A DNA stretch of 46,039 bases from WJJR01 sp964440935 (GCA_964440935.1 CAYTTY010000032.1:1-46039), one strand, 5' to 3'. Shown: positions 1 to 8,381, counted from the first letter of the stretch. The notes: a model not told the origin generated them from the sequence alone. Translations and numbers: made by a program.

Positions 1-8
1 TTTCCAAC

Positions 9-32
9 AGGAGTTTACACCCACTCCTTTTT
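9..32 (+). terminator. Possible intrinsic terminator at left edge
   Basis: A 6-bp perfect inverted repeat (AGGAGT 9-14, ACTCCT 23-28) is followed by TTTTT at 28-32 on the plus strand. It could end a gene lying left of the window, and it also sits just behind the stop of the small minus-strand ORF at 31-180. The stem is short, so this is tentative. Confidence 0.35.
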
Positions 33-180
33 ACAGGAAAGATCGGACATCACCCGCCGGGGTGATATGAGCGTAGTCCACGCCGAACGCACGAACGATC
101 ATTTCGGGAGGAAGATCGTCAAACGACCGTTCACTGATCATGCCATCAAACCGTGTGTCGAGTTGGTCCACCATAGACAT
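31..180 (-). CDS. Small hypothetical protein, 49 aa
   Basis: A 49-codon ORF starts at ATG 180-178 and stops with TAA at 33-31. A GAGGG stretch lies about 9 nt before the ATG and could be a Shine-Dalgarno. The peptide starts MSMVDQLDTRF and is rich in acidic residues. It has no membrane segment, no Cys motif and no family I recognise. It lies 72 nt downstream of the malic enzyme stop on the same strand, so it may be the last gene of that transcript. Base composition does not prove coding. Conservation in relatives would decide. Confidence 0.35.
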   Translation of the reverse strand: MSMVDQLDTRFDGMISERSFDDLPPEMIVRAFGVDYAHITPAGDVRSFL

Positions 181-252
181 GTCACTGTGCCCTCATCCCT
201 GCCGTTCGCTGGTATGGCTGCGATTCAGTTCTCCCACTGGGGCGGAATCCAT

Positions 253-1962
253 CTACTTGTTCGCCTCGATGTGATCGACGTAATTCGGGAACCACATCGA
301 CTGGGCCACGAGCAGGTCGATTTCCCCGTCGCTTAAGATGCGGCCCACCTTAAGATCGCGCGCCTTCTTCATCACGGCCGATGCGACCTTGGCGCTGACT
401 TCCCGAAGTGTACCGACATCGGGATAAACCGCATTTCGCTCGAGACGATCAGTGGTCACACTGTCGGCCAGCGCATAAGCGGCGGCCAGGAAGATCTCAT
501 CGGAGAGTTCGCGTGTTTCACTCAGAATGCATCCCAGCCCCACGCCCGGGAAGATGAAGACATTGTTCCCCTGTCCCACCTCATGCCGGCGTCCATCGTA
601 TTCCACCGGGTCGAACGGACTGCCCGTGGCGAGGATCGCCTGTCCCTCAGTCCAGCGAAGCGCTTCAGCGGGTGTGCACTCGGACAGCGCCGTTGGGTTG
701 CTCAGGGGGAAGATGATCGGACGGTCGACGTGGGACGCCATCTCCTTCACAATCACCTCATTGAACAAGCCGGCAACTGTAGACGTACCAAGGAGTACGG
801 TCGGGCGCACGGTCTTGACAACCGTGAGCAGATCAAATGAATCATCTCCATTAAAGCCGTACGACTCCATGACGTCAGCGCGCATGGCAATATCGCGCTT
901 GTAGGACTCGATGGAGCGCAGCTTTTCATGAACCAGTCCGCGACTGTCAACGAAGACGAGGGAGCGATCGATTTGGGCCGGATCACCGCCCGCTTCAATC
1001 ATGGACGCGCGCGTCAGGCGGCCGATTCCCACGCCGGCGGCGCCGGTGCCGGCAAACACAATCCGTTGCTCGGGGAGTGTTCCGCCGGTGATCTTAAGCG
1101 CCGACAGCAATCCCGCGAGTGCCACCGCGGATGTTCCCTGGATGTCGTCATTGAAGCTCGGCAAACGGCGACGATACCGGTCCAGAACGGCAATCGCATG
1201 TTCCTTCTTGAAGTCCTCCCACTGGACCAGCGCCCGTGGACAGGCTTGCTGCACGCCATCGACAAACGTCTCGAGGAATTCGAAATACTGGTCCCCTTTG
1301 AGCCGACGTGAAGGATAGCCGAGGTAGAATTGATCATCCAGGAGTGCCGAGTTGTTGGTTCCGATGTCCAGGCTAATCGGCAGGCAGTTCCACGGCGGGA
1401 TGCCGGCAGCGGCGCAGTACAGTGCGATCTTACCACAGGGAATTCCAATTCCGCCCGCCCCTTGATCACCGAGACCGAGGATTCTCTCGTTGTCCGTGAC
1501 GACAATCAGCCGAATCTCATCCTCCGAGGCATTGCGCAGAATTTCGGCCGTGCGGTGAACCGTATCCGGGGTAATCCAAATGCCGCGCGGACGGCGGAAG
1601 ATGTGACTGAATTGCTGGCACGCTTTGCCAACGGTTGGTGTGTAGACGATTGGCATCAGTTCAGGCAGATTTTCCACTAAAACACGGTAGAACAGTGTCT
1701 CATTTCGGTCCTGTAGGGCGACAAGCCCGATGAATTTCTCAAGATCGTCCTGTTTGGCTCGTACGTGCTCCAACTCCAGCGCCACCTGTTCGTCGATTGT
1801 TCTCACACGGTGGGGAAGCAGGCCAAGTAGACGGAATCTCTCGCGTTCGCTGTGGGGGAATGCGGTTCCCTTGTTGTAACGTGTAAAGTTGAGCAACTGA
1901 TGCCCGTGCACAGTCAGGCGTGGCGTTTCTTTGTCTGAGTAATGAACTTGTGGCAAGCTCAC
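253..1962 (-). CDS. maeA: NAD-type malic enzyme (oxaloacetate-decarboxylating)
   Basis: Cytoplasmic malic enzyme of the large SfcA/MaeA type, which converts L-malate to pyruvate, CO2 and reduced nicotinamide. At 569 aa it matches the usual ~565 aa. Visible landmarks are the N-terminal VYTPTVGKACQ segment with the catalytic Tyr, the GDQGAGGIGIP metal/substrate region, DDIQGTSAVALAGLL, the Rossmann loop FAGTGAAGVGIG, and PLSNPTALSECTPAEAL near the C-terminus. The start is a GTG at 1962-1960 preceded by AGAGAGG. It is divergent from the PF11449 permease at 2272 across about 310 nt. Cofactor preference (NAD over NADP) is inferred from family type. Its place beside the sigma-54 island suggests anaplerosis or pyruvate supply, but no sigma-54 site is visible for this gene itself. 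Confidence 0.95.
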   Translation of the reverse strand: MSLPQVHYSDKETPRLTVHGHQLLNFTRYNKGTAFPHSERERFRLLGLLPHRVRTIDEQVALELEHVRAKQDDLEKFIGLVALQDRNETLFYRVLVENLPELMPIVYTPTVGKACQQFSHIFRRPRGIWITPDTVHRTAEILRNASEDEIRLIVVTDNERILGLGDQGAGGIGIPCGKIALYCAAAGIPPWNCLPISLDIGTNNSALLDDQFYLGYPSRRLKGDQYFEFLETFVDGVQQACPRALVQWEDFKKEHAIAVLDRYRRRLPSFNDDIQGTSAVALAGLLSALKITGGTLPEQRIVFAGTGAAGVGIGRLTRASMIEAGGDPAQIDRSLVFVDSRGLVHEKLRSIESYKRDIAMRADVMESYGFNGDDSFDLLTVVKTVRPTVLLGTSTVAGLFNEVIVKEMASHVDRPIIFPLSNPTALSECTPAEALRWTEGQAILATGSPFDPVEYDGRRHEVGQGNNVFIFPGVGLGCILSETRELSDEIFLAAAYALADSVTTDRLERNAVYPDVGTLREVSAKVASAVMKKARDLKVGRILSDGEIDLLVAQSMWFPNYVDHIEANK

Positions 1963-2271
1963 GAGCGACCTCTCTTACAGTTGTGGACGTCGGCGATAAT
2001 GTCCTTGTGCCGACGCCCGATTCAATCCTCACAGGCAACACAGCGCCTGATGGTGCAACACAAAGCACCGGGCGTGCCGTGTCTATCGCCAGACTGTCCA
2101 AGAGTGAGTTGCCAATGACAAATCCTTGATCGATCCGACGTCGAGTGATCCGTGTCGGTCGACGACGACAGGACCTCTGCGCACCTGATTTGTCAGGCAA
2201 ACAAGTTGCTATGATCTGAGCGATTGATGTTTGAGGCAGACGAGTGAGACGAGGACGTTTGGGCTGCTCAA
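1963..2271. other. Divergent intergenic region malic enzyme / permease
   Basis: About 310 nt with no convincing gene. It holds the sigma-54-type element at 2195-2210 reading toward the permease, and two GCAACACA words near 2035 and 2058, about 22 nt apart, that resemble the GTTGCAACA half-sites at 13.0-13.3 kb. Confidence 0.5.
2195..2210 (+). promoter_or_regulatory. Putative sigma-54 promoter for permease
   Basis: AGGCAAACAAGTTGCT has GG at 2196-2197, ten bases, then GC at 2208-2209, the invariant sigma-54 spacing, with a full TTGCT -12 box. Transcription would begin near 2221, about 50 nt before the ATG at 2272. Confidence 0.6.
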
Positions 2272-3288
2272 ATGGTTGATGTACTTCGCAAAGCGGTTAT
2301 GATCACGGGTTTTGTGGCGGTGATGATGATTGTCATCGAGTACGTCAACGTGTGCACCAGTGGCCGCTGGCGGCAGTGGCTATCGCGACGCGGCCTCACT
2401 CAGTATGTGATTGCTGCTGTTTTGGGAGTGCTGCCGGGCTGTCTGGGTGTTTTCGTCGTGGTGTCGCTGTTTTCCCACGGCATCGTCACACTGGGAGCCC
2501 TCGTAGCGGCGATGATCGCAACCAGTGGGGACGAGGTATTCGTCATGCTGGCGGTGATTCCCGGCGATGCATTGCGGCTGGCGGCCATACTGTTGCCACT
2601 GGGAATCATCGTCGGTATCGCTGTCGATGCCGTAAGACGGCGTGTGCCGACGCAGGAGATCGATCCGTGTGATCAACTGGAAGTCCATGAAGTCGAAGAG
2701 TGCACGCATTTCAACCGGGATCAGATCATCCAGCAGTGGAAGGACTGCACGTTGGGGCGCGGCGTTCTCTGCCTCGGACTAACGGTATTACTTGTTCTGT
2801 ATCTGTCCGGTACAGTGGGGCCGGAATCGTGGGGCTGGTTACGGGCTTCTCTGGTTTTGGTCACCTTCGTGGTCCTCGTCATCGCCGCCACCGTGCCCGA
2901 TCACTTCCTGGATACGCACCTGTGGGAGCACGTTGTGAAGTCGCATGTTCCGAGGATTTTCATATGGACCTTCGCTGCGCTCCTGATCTCAACCTGGGCG
3001 GTAACGCTGGTCCAAATAGGCACGATCGTCGATTACAGTCGGCTCCTGATCATCGTTGCCGCTTGCCTCATCGGAATCATTCCCGAATCGGGTCCACACT
3101 TGGTGATTGTGATGTTGTACGCCGATGGTGTCGTTCCCTTCAGTGTGCTTCTGGCGAACTCAATCGTTCAAGATGGACACGGCATGCTGCCGTTGCTGGC
3201 GCAGTCCCGACGAACGTTCGTCACCGTCAAGGTGGTGAATGTCGCCTGTGGTCTGGCGGTCGGTTTGCTGTGGGAACTGCTCCTGTAA
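2272..3288 (+). CDS. 10-TM permease, putative heavy-metal/arsenic efflux (PF11449-like)
   Basis: A 338-aa polytopic membrane protein resembling the 'putative 10TM heavy-metal exporter' family (PF11449). It has two symmetrical halves. The first (residues ~1-125) carries a PGCLGVFVVVSLFSHGIV segment and SGDEVFVML. The second (~165-338) carries IGIIPESGPHLVIV, then SIVQDGHGMLPLLAQS before the last helix. A hydrophilic His/Glu/Asp-rich loop (~125-160) joins the halves and would be cytoplasmic. The paired 'PGC/PES-G' and 'GDE/QDG' motifs in inverted halves are typical of this family; the substrate is not established. There is no strong Shine-Dalgarno at ATG 2272. The gene is convergent with the CooC-like gene, only 15 nt apart, and has its own sigma-54-type promoter. 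Confidence 0.75.
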   Translation: MVDVLRKAVMITGFVAVMMIVIEYVNVCTSGRWRQWLSRRGLTQYVIAAVLGVLPGCLGVFVVVSLFSHGIVTLGALVAAMIATSGDEVFVMLAVIPGDALRLAAILLPLGIIVGIAVDAVRRRVPTQEIDPCDQLEVHEVEECTHFNRDQIIQQWKDCTLGRGVLCLGLTVLLVLYLSGTVGPESWGWLRASLVLVTFVVLVIAATVPDHFLDTHLWEHVVKSHVPRIFIWTFAALLISTWAVTLVQIGTIVDYSRLLIIVAACLIGIIPESGPHLVIVMLYADGVVPFSVLLANSIVQDGHGMLPLLAQSRRTFVTVKVVNVACGLAVGLLWELLL

Positions 3289-3303
3289 TTATCGGTGCCA
3301 GGA

Positions 3304-4257
3304 TCATGTACCCATGCCAACCTGCCTTGTCGCCTGGCCGTGTGCAGGTTCCGATTTTTGGGCAGCGCTACACAGGGATTCCAAACGCGCCACGATAAGC
3401 TCCATTGCATCCATTTGCGGGAGCAAATCCAGTGGTTCACCCAGCATCCATGCATCCGATATCACCTGGCTTTGCTCAACCACGCCCAGAACCGGCAGAC
3501 CGTAATCATCCAACCGATCACAGATAAGATCCTCAGCGGACGATGTGGTGATCCGATTGAGCACCGCGGCAACGTCTTTCGTCGTCGTTTCCGAAAACAC
3601 CTTGTTGGCTGCAGTGACCAAGTTCACATCGTCCAAATGGGCTGTTACCGGCACTGCACCATCCCGTATGTCGTTGATCATCCGCTTCATGCTGATGGCC
3701 ATCTCGACGGCTGCAATCGAGGGGTCGACAACGACCAGTGCCAGGTTGATGCGCGACAGGACGCCGCGGGCGGAATCCTCGAATCCCGCTTTGAAGTCGA
3801 TCAGCGTCACCGGTGACGGGTGATCGGTCGTGATCGTCACGTCTCTGGCGATCTTGGCAATCGGGCCGTCGCAGCCGGCCCCAGGTCCCTTATCAGAGAT
3901 TTTTCCCAGTGTGAGGAGGACGACACCACTCGGTGAGCGTGCCCAGTAATTATCGGGCAGACTGCTCAGCGACAGATCGGCTCCGGCCAGCGGAGTCGGA
4001 TCGTCGACCGGACACGTGACCGCACCACCACTGAATACCATGCCGCCAAAGTAGTCAATGAGCGGATCCGGCGGCCGTTCGAGCCCGAGCGCGCGGTGTA
4101 TACCCACGTTGGTGGAATCCGCATCGACGAGATGAACAGCGTAACCTTGGGTTTGGAGCTGATTGGCCAGCAGAACCGTTACGGTGGACTTCCCACTGCC
4201 ACCCTTACCAAAGACGCCCAGCCGTAATCCTGAGAGTGCGTCGTTATGATCAAACAT
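3304..4257 (-). CDS. CooC/MinD-like P-loop ATPase
   Basis: A 317-aa SIMIBI-class ATPase with the deviant Walker A GKGGSGKST at residues ~17-25, VHLVDADST downstream, and an acidic Walker B-like LIDFKAG in which Asp is followed by Phe-Lys. The family includes CooC (nickel insertion into CO dehydrogenase), MinD/ParA and Fe-protein-like maturases. No chromosomal partner or CODH gene is present, so the client is unknown. The start is taken at ATG 4257-4255 because an AAGGAGGAG lies 6-7 nt upstream; a start 48 nt earlier lacks this. It is the last gene of a four-gene minus-strand operon (SH3b, UspA, RsbRD_N-like, ATPase), 44 nt behind the previous stop. With Usp and RsbRD neighbours, a role in stress- or redox-triggered maturation or sensing is plausible, but that is inference. 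Confidence 0.8.
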   Translation of the reverse strand: MFDHNDALSGLRLGVFGKGGSGKSTVTVLLANQLQTQGYAVHLVDADSTNVGIHRALGLERPPDPLIDYFGGMVFSGGAVTCPVDDPTPLAGADLSLSSLPDNYWARSPSGVVLLTLGKISDKGPGAGCDGPIAKIARDVTITTDHPSPVTLIDFKAGFEDSARGVLSRINLALVVVDPSIAAVEMAISMKRMINDIRDGAVPVTAHLDDVNLVTAANKVFSETTTKDVAAVLNRITTSSAEDLICDRLDDYGLPVLGVVEQSQVISDAWMLGEPLDLLPQMDAMELIVARLESLCSAAQKSEPAHGQATRQVGMGT

Positions 4258-4301
4258 TGGATTCTCCTCCTTGATGTGTGTGCCTTCAGTTGCGGTGTCT
4301 G

Positions 4302-4922
4302 TCATGGGGCGTCAACGGCGTCGTACGTTGCCAACGACGCCGACCCGTCAAACAGCCGTTGTCGATCGGCCACCGTTTCGCGGTCGTCCCGGATCAGCGC
4401 GATGTACGACTGCGCCAGAACATCTTTGGCCATGCCGAACACCGTACTGACGGCGCCAAGCGCTTGACCGATCGTTGGGACATTCATGCATTTGGAAACA
4501 CAGGCCCACATCGCCATTTCCAATGATCGGATCGCGACCTGGACTTCACGAATCTCATATCCGTTTCGGTATCGATCACGAGCGATTTGTCTCACGTAAT
4601 CCAATATGGGATCGAGTTTGCACTGCCGTACGCTGGTGAGCACCTCCCGGAAGAGCAGTTCCAGGCATGTGCGAACCTCGTTGCTCGGCGTCGCCTCGTA
4701 GCGGCGCAGGTGGCTCCGCTTCAGTTCCAGTTCCGCCGAACGAAGAATGGCGGTTGATCGTTTGCTGAGAAGATCAACCAGTTCACGGCACGGAGCCAGT
4801 CCGGGAGGTGCATCGGATGTCACCGCGTCGTTGGCATTTTGTGCAAGTGCATCCGTCTTTCCCGAGAGACGCTCGTGATCACTATCCTGATTCGGGATTG
4901 TCCACTCATAGTAATAGTCCAT
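4302..4922 (-). CDS. RsbRD_N-like helical protein
   Basis: A 206-aa soluble helical protein. The N-terminal ~30 residues are polar (MDYYYEWTIPNQ). Residues ~45-190 form an all-helical block with SAELELKRSHLRRYEA, a region resembling the RsbR-type N-terminal domain (PF14361), and the MAMWACVSKCMNVPTIGQAL segment. RsbRD_N domains normally sense or relay stress signals ahead of STAS or kinase domains; here the domain stands alone. The start at ATG 4922-4920 is chosen for the GGAAGGAG 7-8 nt upstream. It overlaps the 3' end of the uspA-like gene by 17 nt and precedes the ATPase by 44 nt, so the genes are probably translationally coupled. The family call is by similarity of pattern only. Confidence 0.6.
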   Translation of the reverse strand: MDYYYEWTIPNQDSDHERLSGKTDALAQNANDAVTSDAPPGLAPCRELVDLLSKRSTAILRSAELELKRSHLRRYEATPSNEVRTCLELLFREVLTSVRQCKLDPILDYVRQIARDRYRNGYEIREVQVAIRSLEMAMWACVSKCMNVPTIGQALGAVSTVFGMAKDVLAQSYIALIRDDRETVADRQRLFDGSASLATYDAVDAP

Positions 4923-5487
4923 CAGAATCTCCTTCCGTCTGTGTATCTGGCGCAGGATCGATGCATCGCGAAGAGACACTCTTCACCGTGTGCGATGCAT
5001 CATCCGAACGACCGCTTGTGCGACGACGTGGTTGCTGACAGTGACTGCCGACGATCATCACGGGGCAAGGGGCCCCCAGCAGAACCTCGAGAGTCACCTG
5101 TCCGGGGACAACCGATTGACCGGTGCTGTCTTGCCGGTTAGCCATCACGACGAGATCGGGCTTCTCCGCCGATACACGTTTAAGAATCCCTGCTGCGACG
5201 GATGCCGCGCGAACAATCTCCCGTCGTACGTTGCCGTTGCCAACGTCCACCAGCTGCATTCGCGATATCGTCCAGCCCAGTTCTTCCTCGATACACGTGC
5301 TACACAGATCCGCTGTCTGATCGACGTCCAGAGTGTCTGGACAGGTGCCGCACGTGACCATCACGTGCAGCACCAGCAGTTCCGCGTTGAATTCCCGAGC
5401 CAGTTCACTGGCGTAGTCCAAAGCGGCGTTCCCGTCGAGCGAGAAATCCGTAGGACAGATGATTCGGCGAAGATTGAGAGAACTCAT
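4906..5487 (-). CDS. Universal stress protein (UspA family)
   Basis: A 193-aa protein whose first ~145 residues are a UspA fold: RRIICPTDFSLDGNAALDYASELAREFNAELLVLHV at the N-terminus (beta1, alpha1, beta2), DLVVMANRQD in the middle and TLEVLLGAPCPVMIVGS at the end. The usual ATP-binding G-x2-G-x9-G(S/T) is degraded (NRQDSTGQSVVPGQVT keeps only part), so nucleotide binding is uncertain. A CGTCPDTLDV..DLCSTCIEEE stretch (residues ~47-70) adds four Cys as two CxxC pairs, unusual for Usp and suggestive of metal or redox sensing. The C-terminal ~45 residues are disordered. GTG at 5490 directly precedes ATG 5487; the latter is taken. It is second in the operon, 25 nt behind the SH3b gene. Confidence 0.85.
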   Translation of the reverse strand: MSSLNLRRIICPTDFSLDGNAALDYASELAREFNAELLVLHVMVTCGTCPDTLDVDQTADLCSTCIEEELGWTISRMQLVDVGNGNVRREIVRAASVAAGILKRVSAEKPDLVVMANRQDSTGQSVVPGQVTLEVLLGAPCPVMIVGSHCQQPRRRTSGRSDDASHTVKSVSSRCIDPAPDTQTEGDSDGLLL

Positions 5488-5512
5488 CACTCACCCGCTC
5501 AAGGCGACAACC

Positions 5513-5974
5513 TTATGCCATTGCATCGTCATCCGACGCCCACCGAATGCCAACAGCCAGCGAAAACAGGAGAATGACCACCGCCGCGACGATCTCCTCA
5601 CAGCCGAAACCACTCGGCTGTTCCCTGGCCAAATCCGCTGGCGGACTGACAGGACTGACAGTTGATGCAACAGCGGAGGCAACCACTAACGTTTCTGCAC
5701 GAACATCTACGAGTTCGGTCTCCAACCAACCGTCACCGAATTCGGGATGAGTAATCCGTACCCAGTGTCGCGTGTTATCGACAATGTCGTATACCTCACC
5801 GGCTTTTACTTGACCGAGGATCGTCGAGTGCGTGCTGAGACCCGCGTACATGTTAACAGTTGACGAAGTGATCACAGCATTTCTGCGAATCTCGAGCATC
5901 CCAGCCATCACCGGTTGCAATTGCACGAACAGCAGGAGCATGGCCAATGCTCCGATGTATCTGAGACGTTTCAC
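5513..5974 (-). CDS. Exported SH3b-domain protein with C-terminal TM
   Basis: A 153-aa protein with an N-terminal signal peptide (MKRLRYIGALAMLLLFVQLQ, then PVMAG), a bacterial SH3 domain at residues ~30-95 (VNMYAGLSTHSTILGQVKAGEVYDIV, HWVRI, GWLETELV) and a C-terminal hydrophobic helix (~128-145, EEIVAAVVILLFSLAVGI). SH3b domains bind peptides or cell-wall components; membrane-anchored versions often sit in envelope stress operons. The start is GTG 5974-5972 with a near-perfect GGAGGTGA 3 nt upstream. This is the first gene of the four-gene operon and a sigma-54-type element lies about 50 nt ahead. Confidence 0.75.
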   Translation of the reverse strand: MKRLRYIGALAMLLLFVQLQPVMAGMLEIRRNAVITSSTVNMYAGLSTHSTILGQVKAGEVYDIVDNTRHWVRITHPEFGDGWLETELVDVRAETLVVASAVASTVSPVSPPADLAREQPSGFGCEEIVAAVVILLFSLAVGIRWASDDDAMA

Positions 5975-6023
5975 TTCTCACCTCCGGACACACAGACTAA
6001 TGACGGCATCTGTACGTGGCACG

Positions 6024-6039
6024 AGCACATACCATGCCG
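6024..6039 (-). promoter_or_regulatory. Putative sigma-54 promoter for SH3b-usp-RsbRD-ATPase operon
   Basis: The minus strand reads CGGCATGGTATGTGCT. GG and GC are separated by exactly ten bases and GGCA is retained. The -12 GC lies about 50 nt before the GTG start at 5974, giving a leader near 40 nt. The -12 box is GTGCT rather than TTGCT. Confidence 0.5.
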
Positions 6040-6063
6040 GGATGTGGCCGTTGTGTCAGAGAC

Positions 6064-7500
6064 CTACTGCGTTGATGTATTTGGCTTCGATGATTCGCCG
6101 GGGAAGAGACCGTGCTGGTGCATCTTCTTGTAGAGGAGTGCCCTCGAGATACCGAGAAGCTTGGCCGCACACGATCGATTGTTGTCCGCTCGTGCGAGCG
6201 CCATACTCAAGACACGCCGTTCGGCTTTGTGGACGTGCGTTTCGAAGGAGTAGTTTTCATCAACGTGCAAATCCGAAGGAGCGTCGTCGTGGGCCAGGAG
6301 GAGGGTGCGGACGTGGTCTCCGGTGATCTTATTCTGGACCACCACTGTTACCAGCCGTTCGAGGAGGTTGCGCAGTTCCCGGACGTTGCCTGGCCAGTGG
6401 TACTCGCGCAGCGCATCGTAGAAATCATGTCCCAAATCTTTGTGGTGAATGCCATGCTCGCGTGTCAGTTCATCCCAGAATTCATCTACCAGTTGTGGGA
6501 TATCCTCGGTTCTCATACGCAGGGGAGGAACCACCACGGGGAGGACATTGAGGCGGTAGTACAGATCGCGACGAAATTGCCCGTCCTCGACCATCTGTGA
6601 CAAGCGTTTGTTGGTGGCTGCGATGATGCGAACATCGACGCGGATCGGCATGCCGCCGCCGACGCGATCGATCTCTTTTGATTGGATGGCCCGCAGGAGC
6701 TTCGATTGGACACTGAGCGGCATGTCGCCGACTTCATCGAGCAGAATCGTGCCGGAGTTGGCGAGCTCGAACTTGCCCTTCTTGCCGCCGCGCTTGGCCC
6801 CAGTAAATGCGCCCTCGACGTATCCAAACAGCTCCGATTCGAACAGGGTTTCCTGGATCGCCGAGCAATTCAAACGGATGAACGGACCGGCATTGCGCCA
6901 ACTCAGACGGTGGATGGCGTGCGCGTACACCTCTTTGCCAACACCTGTCTCGCCGAGTAGGAGTACCGTTGCATCTGTTGCTGCGGCGCGCATCGCGAGT
7001 TTCTTGGCGTGTTGACTGGCGGGGGCGATGGCGACAATGTCCTCTATTGAATGCCGGGTGTGCTGACGAGATGAGCCGGCCTTTTCCAGCTCCCGAATTC
7101 GCTGTTGTAGGTGCTGAAGGCGGCGCGCCAGCCGGTTGACTTCATCGATGTCGTGAAAGCGTACTTGGCCCAAGACGCCCACACATTCGCCATCCTCAAA
7201 CATGGGGAGTCGTGAGACGATATACTCGGTGTCGCCAATCCGTTGAATCTGATCACGTTCGGCAACGCCGGTCTGGAAAACGATGTGGATGCGCGTGTTT
7301 TCGACGACCTCGGTGACAGGACGCCCGATCGCATCCTCCGGAGTGACCCCGGTGATCCGCTCGAAACTCTCGTTGACGTAGGTAATGATCCCGTCCTTGT
7401 CGACCGCCCAGATGCCCTCTGAAGAAAGATCAAGGATCCGCTCTAAGAGCTTCACACGCTCCACCATCGACATCGACCTGGTTTCACTCATTTCCGGCAT
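6064..7500 (-). CDS. PAS-AAA+-Fis sigma-54 activator (EBP 1)
   Basis: A 478-aa enhancer-binding protein. Domains in order are a PAS sensor (~15-120, ILDLSSEGIWAVDKDGIITYVN), a coiled-coil linker (~122-142), an AAA+ module (~155-390) with Walker A GETGVGKE (183-190), the sigma-54 contact loop GAFTGA (230-235) and Walker B TILLDEVGD, and a Fis-type HTH at the end (NRSCAAKLLGISRALLYKKM). The protein has no receiver domain, so control is through the PAS domain. The start at ATG 7500-7498 is chosen for the GGGAGGA 7 nt upstream; an in-frame extension to 7668 lacks one and has no domain. It lies upstream of, and on the same strand as, the SH3b-led operon, which has a matching promoter. Confidence 0.92.
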   Translation of the reverse strand: MPEMSETRSMSMVERVKLLERILDLSSEGIWAVDKDGIITYVNESFERITGVTPEDAIGRPVTEVVENTRIHIVFQTGVAERDQIQRIGDTEYIVSRLPMFEDGECVGVLGQVRFHDIDEVNRLARRLQHLQQRIRELEKAGSSRQHTRHSIEDIVAIAPASQHAKKLAMRAAATDATVLLLGETGVGKEVYAHAIHRLSWRNAGPFIRLNCSAIQETLFESELFGYVEGAFTGAKRGGKKGKFELANSGTILLDEVGDMPLSVQSKLLRAIQSKEIDRVGGGMPIRVDVRIIAATNKRLSQMVEDGQFRRDLYYRLNVLPVVVPPLRMRTEDIPQLVDEFWDELTREHGIHHKDLGHDFYDALREYHWPGNVRELRNLLERLVTVVVQNKITGDHVRTLLLAHDDAPSDLHVDENYSFETHVHKAERRVLSMALARADNNRSCAAKLLGISRALLYKKMHQHGLFPGESSKPNTSTQ

Positions 7501-8120
7501 CCCAGAATCCTCCCACCGTTGTACGATCAAGGACACTGGAGGTGAGATGACCGGAATGTGAAATTGCCAGAGACTCAGCGGGCGGAATTGCGGCTGAGAG
7601 GCGTTGAGACCTGTAGGATGGTCGGTCAGAGAGACCGCCGACTGTCTAAGTCCGTGACAGGGTGACACATTGGGAGACAGGTCTATCCAAGGCCCTTATT
7701 GAGTCCACAACACGTCGTTTAGAGCGATTGTCAGAAGTATTTTCCGTTTGTATTTGGGTGCCACGGGCCTAAAGGGGCGTGTTGAAGAACCCCCGAGAAT
7801 CAGAGCCTTCGGGAGGGCGAGCCTCCCGGCGAGCCGCAACGGCATGTTCCACACGGCGGCTCGGCGGGAGCCTCGCCCTCCCCAGTCTGAGGTGATGATA
7901 GTCAGCAGGTTTTGCAACACACCCCTAAAGGTCCGTGGCACCCTGATCCAAACGGAAAGGATTTATGACAATTGCTATATCCCGTGGTGCCTTCGCAATT
8001 GACCGAATTTGACAAGTCATTCGCGGTGGCCAGGCAAGACGACATGTCACGAACGGAGACATTGAAGCGATCATCAAAATGAGAATGCGGGAATGGCACT
8101 GTTCCACAACGAAGCCCATC
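7501..8120. other. Intergenic region with inserted repeat
   Basis: No gene is supported. Positions 7720-7979 are a copy of the long repeat family (listed separately). Stretches 7501-7719 and 7980-8120 show no ORF with a ribosome-binding site or recognisable product. Confidence 0.5.
7720..7979. mobile_element. MITE-like repeat, long form, copy 1 (260 bp)
   Basis: The ends form imperfect inverted repeats: TAGAGCGATTGTCAGAAG at the left and the complement of ATGACAATTGCTATA at the right, each followed inward by a TCCGTTTG-like word. The interior is GC-rich, can fold (GGGAGGGCGAGCCTCCCGGC and GGCGGGAGCCTCGCCCTCCC are complementary halves) and encodes nothing. Closely similar copies lie at 32397-32734 and 43802-44140. 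Confidence 0.75.
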
Positions 8121-8381
8121 CTAATTGTCTCGCTTCACCGGATGCTTGATGATCGTGATCGCGCTGGGCTCTGGGCAGCTATAGAAGCAAAGGCCGCATC
8201 CCGTGCACCCTTCACCCAGATAATAGGCGTAGTTGTATCCCCGCTCGTTAATGTCCTTTGAGATGGCCAGGCAGTCCTGGACACACGCTTGAACACAAAA
8301 GCCACAGCCTTTGCACAGGCGGCTGACGATCTCCACATCAGCGAGCGTCTTCCTTGTCTTTCGAGTCATAGTATCTGCCAT
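8121..8381 (-). CDS. 2[4Fe-4S] ferredoxin (KorD/OorD-like)
   Basis: An 86-aa electron carrier with two [4Fe-4S] sets: CKGCGFCVQAC plus a following C, and CTGCGLCFYSCPEP. The layout resembles the delta subunit of 2-oxoacid:ferredoxin oxidoreductases, but no alpha, beta or gamma genes are nearby, so it probably acts as a free ferredoxin. The start at ATG 8381 fits an AGGGAG Shine-Dalgarno and leaves room for the sigma-54 element at 8411-8426; an in-frame ATG at 8417 would fall almost inside that promoter. Being under a sigma-54 promoter and close to the Hdr-like operon, it is a candidate donor or acceptor for the cytoplasmic Fe-S subunit, but that is inference. Confidence 0.9.
   Translation of the reverse strand: MADTMTRKTRKTLADVEIVSRLCKGCGFCVQACVQDCLAISKDINERGYNYAYYLGEGCTGCGLCFYSCPEPSAITIIKHPVKRDN

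Noticed and set aside
527..1680. Several plus-strand open frames of 85-127 codons
   Set aside because: They lie antisense to the malic enzyme gene, lack ribosome-binding sites and show Arg/Ser-rich composition typical of shadow frames.
7755..7775. TGGCAC word resembling a sigma-54 -24 box within the long repeat (minus strand)
   Set aside because: No GC at the required ten-base distance, and the word is part of a mobile repeat with no gene start behind it.
7748..8002. Open frames crossing the long repeat (also at 32325-32684 and 43689-44102)
   Set aside because: They recur because the repeat recurs. The peptides (GRASLPASRNGMFHTAARRE) are translations of the repeat, not genes.
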